64,000 bases of DNA from Pteria penguin (lineage: Eukaryota > Mollusca > Bivalvia > Pterioida > Pteriidae): assembly GCA_035048485.1 (NCBI GenBank), contig CM068590.1, positions 310,001 to 374,000 on the forward strand. The letters are read 5' to 3'. The position numbers and the translations under genes were made by a program. Under the pieces are notes generated by a model that saw only the letters and a list, made by a program, of their open reading frames with translations, was not told the DNA's origin and did not search any database. Position 1 is the stretch's first letter, and every line of letters starts with the position of its first letter. Shown here one piece after another: positions 62,251 through 64,000 of this stretch.

Positions 62251-62565
62251 GTCCATATATTCATCAATAATTAATTCAGTTTTGATGTAATTTATATGTA
62301 TTCGGCCCTTGGGTATTATATATCAGTTTTTGACTTATTTTTTAGTCGGTAGGATATACTGTTAATGTATGACATGTATCGTAAAATCTTGTATGTACGC
62401 AAGATTTGCGGTTTGTTGTGATGTGTTTATTCAAATTTACATGAGTTTTTGCAAAAAATTGGTTGATATGGATAATTAATAGGGATTTGATTAGCCTAAA
62501 AGGTAAGTGACTTGTGGCAGTCACTCCCTAACCCTCCCCTATAACATCACAAACCAACACTGTCC
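62251..62565. other. Presumed start of intron 1 after the 62,092 exon
   Basis: Unique AT-rich sequence leading into the tandem array; nothing recognised. Confidence 0.35.
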
Positions 62566-64000
62566 GTGACAGTGTGAGAGAATAACCTACTCCAACACTA
62601 TGAGGCCGAGGGGATACCATCACACACCAACACAGTCAGTGAAGGGATGACATCACACACCAACACTGTCTGTGAGGGAATAACATCACACACTAACACT
62701 GTGAGGGAATAACATCACACTCCAACACTGTCTGTGAGGGGATAACAACACACACCAACACTGTCTGTGAGGGGATAACATTACACCAACACTGTCTGTG
62801 AGGGGATAACATCACACACCAACACTGTCAGTGAGGAGATAACATTACACACCAATACTGTCTGTGAGGGGATAACATCACACACCAATACTGTCTGTGA
62901 GGGGATAACATCACACACCAACACTGTCTGTGAGGGGATAACATCACACACCAACACTGTCAGTGAGGAGATAACATAACACACCAAAACTGTCTGTGAG
63001 GGGATAATATCACACACCAACACTGTCTGTGAGGGGATAACATCACACACCAACACTGTCTGTGAGGGGATAACATCACACACCAACACTGTCTGTGAGG
63101 AGATAACACCGCACACCAACACTGTCTGTGAGGGAATAACATCACACACCAACACTGTCAGTGAGGGGATAGCATCACACACCAACACTGTCAGTGAGGG
63201 GATAACACCGCACACCAACACTGTCATTGAGGGGATAACATATCACACTCCAACACTGTCAGTGAGGAGATAACATCACACACCAACACTGTCAGTGAGG
63301 AGATAACATCACACACCAACACTGTCTGTGAGGGAGATAACATCACACACCAACACTGTCTGTGAGGGAATAACATTACACCAACACTGTCATTGAGGGG
63401 ATAACACTGCACACCAACACTGTCTGTGAGGAGATAACATCACACACCAACACTGTCTGTGAGGGGATAACACCATACACCAACACTGTCATTGAGGGGA
63501 TAACATCACACACCAACACTGTCAGTGAGGAGATAACATCACACTCCAACACTGTCATTGAGGAGATAACATCACACTCCAACACTGTCTGTTAGGGAAT
63601 AACATCACACACCGACACTGTCTTTGAGGGAGATAACATCACACACCAACACTGTCTTTGACGGAATAACATCACACACCAACACTGTCTGTGAGGGGAT
63701 AACACCGCACACCAACACACTAAAACTGTCTGTGAGGGGATGACACCACACACCAACACTGTCTGTGACGGAATAACATCACACACCAACACTGTCTGTG
63801 AGGGGATAACATCACACACCAACACTGTCTGTGATTGGATAACACCACACACCAACACACTAATACTGTCTGTGAGGGGATGACACCACACACCAACACT
63901 GTCTGTGAGGGGATAACATCACACACCAACACTGTCTGTGAGGGAATAACATCACACACCAACACTGTCTGTGAGGGGATAACATCACACACCAACACTG
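62566..64000. repeat. 34-bp tandem repeat, about 42 copies, runs off the edge
   Basis: Units of GATAACATCACACACCAACA, CTGTCTGTGAGGGG, with shortened copies and CTGTCAGTGAGGAG variants. Open - strand frames (SQTVLVCDVIP) are artefacts. Confidence 0.96.

Overview
The window is nuclear DNA from an animal, most likely a bivalve mollusc. Reasons: genes are split by GT-AG introns; tRNA-derived SINEs have clean target-site duplications; short interstitial TTAGGG tracts occur; a 1.7 kb element bounded by AGCTCACCTG and GGGCCTCTTGTT resembles repeats common in bivalve genomes; and the gene families (FABP, MIF, RING-less B-box proteins) suit a lophotrochozoan. The species is not identified. Roughly half of the window is tandem repeat (minisatellite), so nearly all long open frames are repeat artefacts.

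Layout. 1-12.8 kb: one huge 29/30/31-bp minisatellite with a 4,631-bp higher-order duplication. 14.1-17.0 kb: FABP gene 1 (+ strand, four exons). 17-23 kb: small arrays, a 1.7 kb interspersed element and a fold-back element. 23.1-27.2 kb: FABP gene 2 (+), same exon plan, with an apparent one-base frameshift in exon 3. 27.5-31 kb: minisatellites. 33.3-47.9 kb: a reconstructed eight-exon gene on the - strand encoding a two-B-box, coiled-coil, PDZ-like, SPRY protein of about 542 residues; every junction keeps phase. Its introns hold minisatellites, several starting at the 5' splice site, plus TIR elements and a SINE. 48.5-52.1 kb: arrays. 52.6-56.6 kb: a complete three-exon MIF/D-dopachrome tautomerase gene (-). 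56.8-59.1 kb: a broken non-LTR retrotransposon with a 0.6 kb nested insertion, just upstream of MIF. 62.1 kb: a candidate first exon of an unidentified + strand gene. 62.57-64 kb: a 34-bp array running off the edge.

The genes do not form a pathway. The FABP pair is a local tandem duplication (intracellular lipid binding). MIF and B-box/SPRY proteins often belong to innate-immune repertoires, but their adjacency here may be chance. The most unusual signal is the repeated association of minisatellites with 5' splice sites, and once with the stop codon, of the B-box/SPRY gene.
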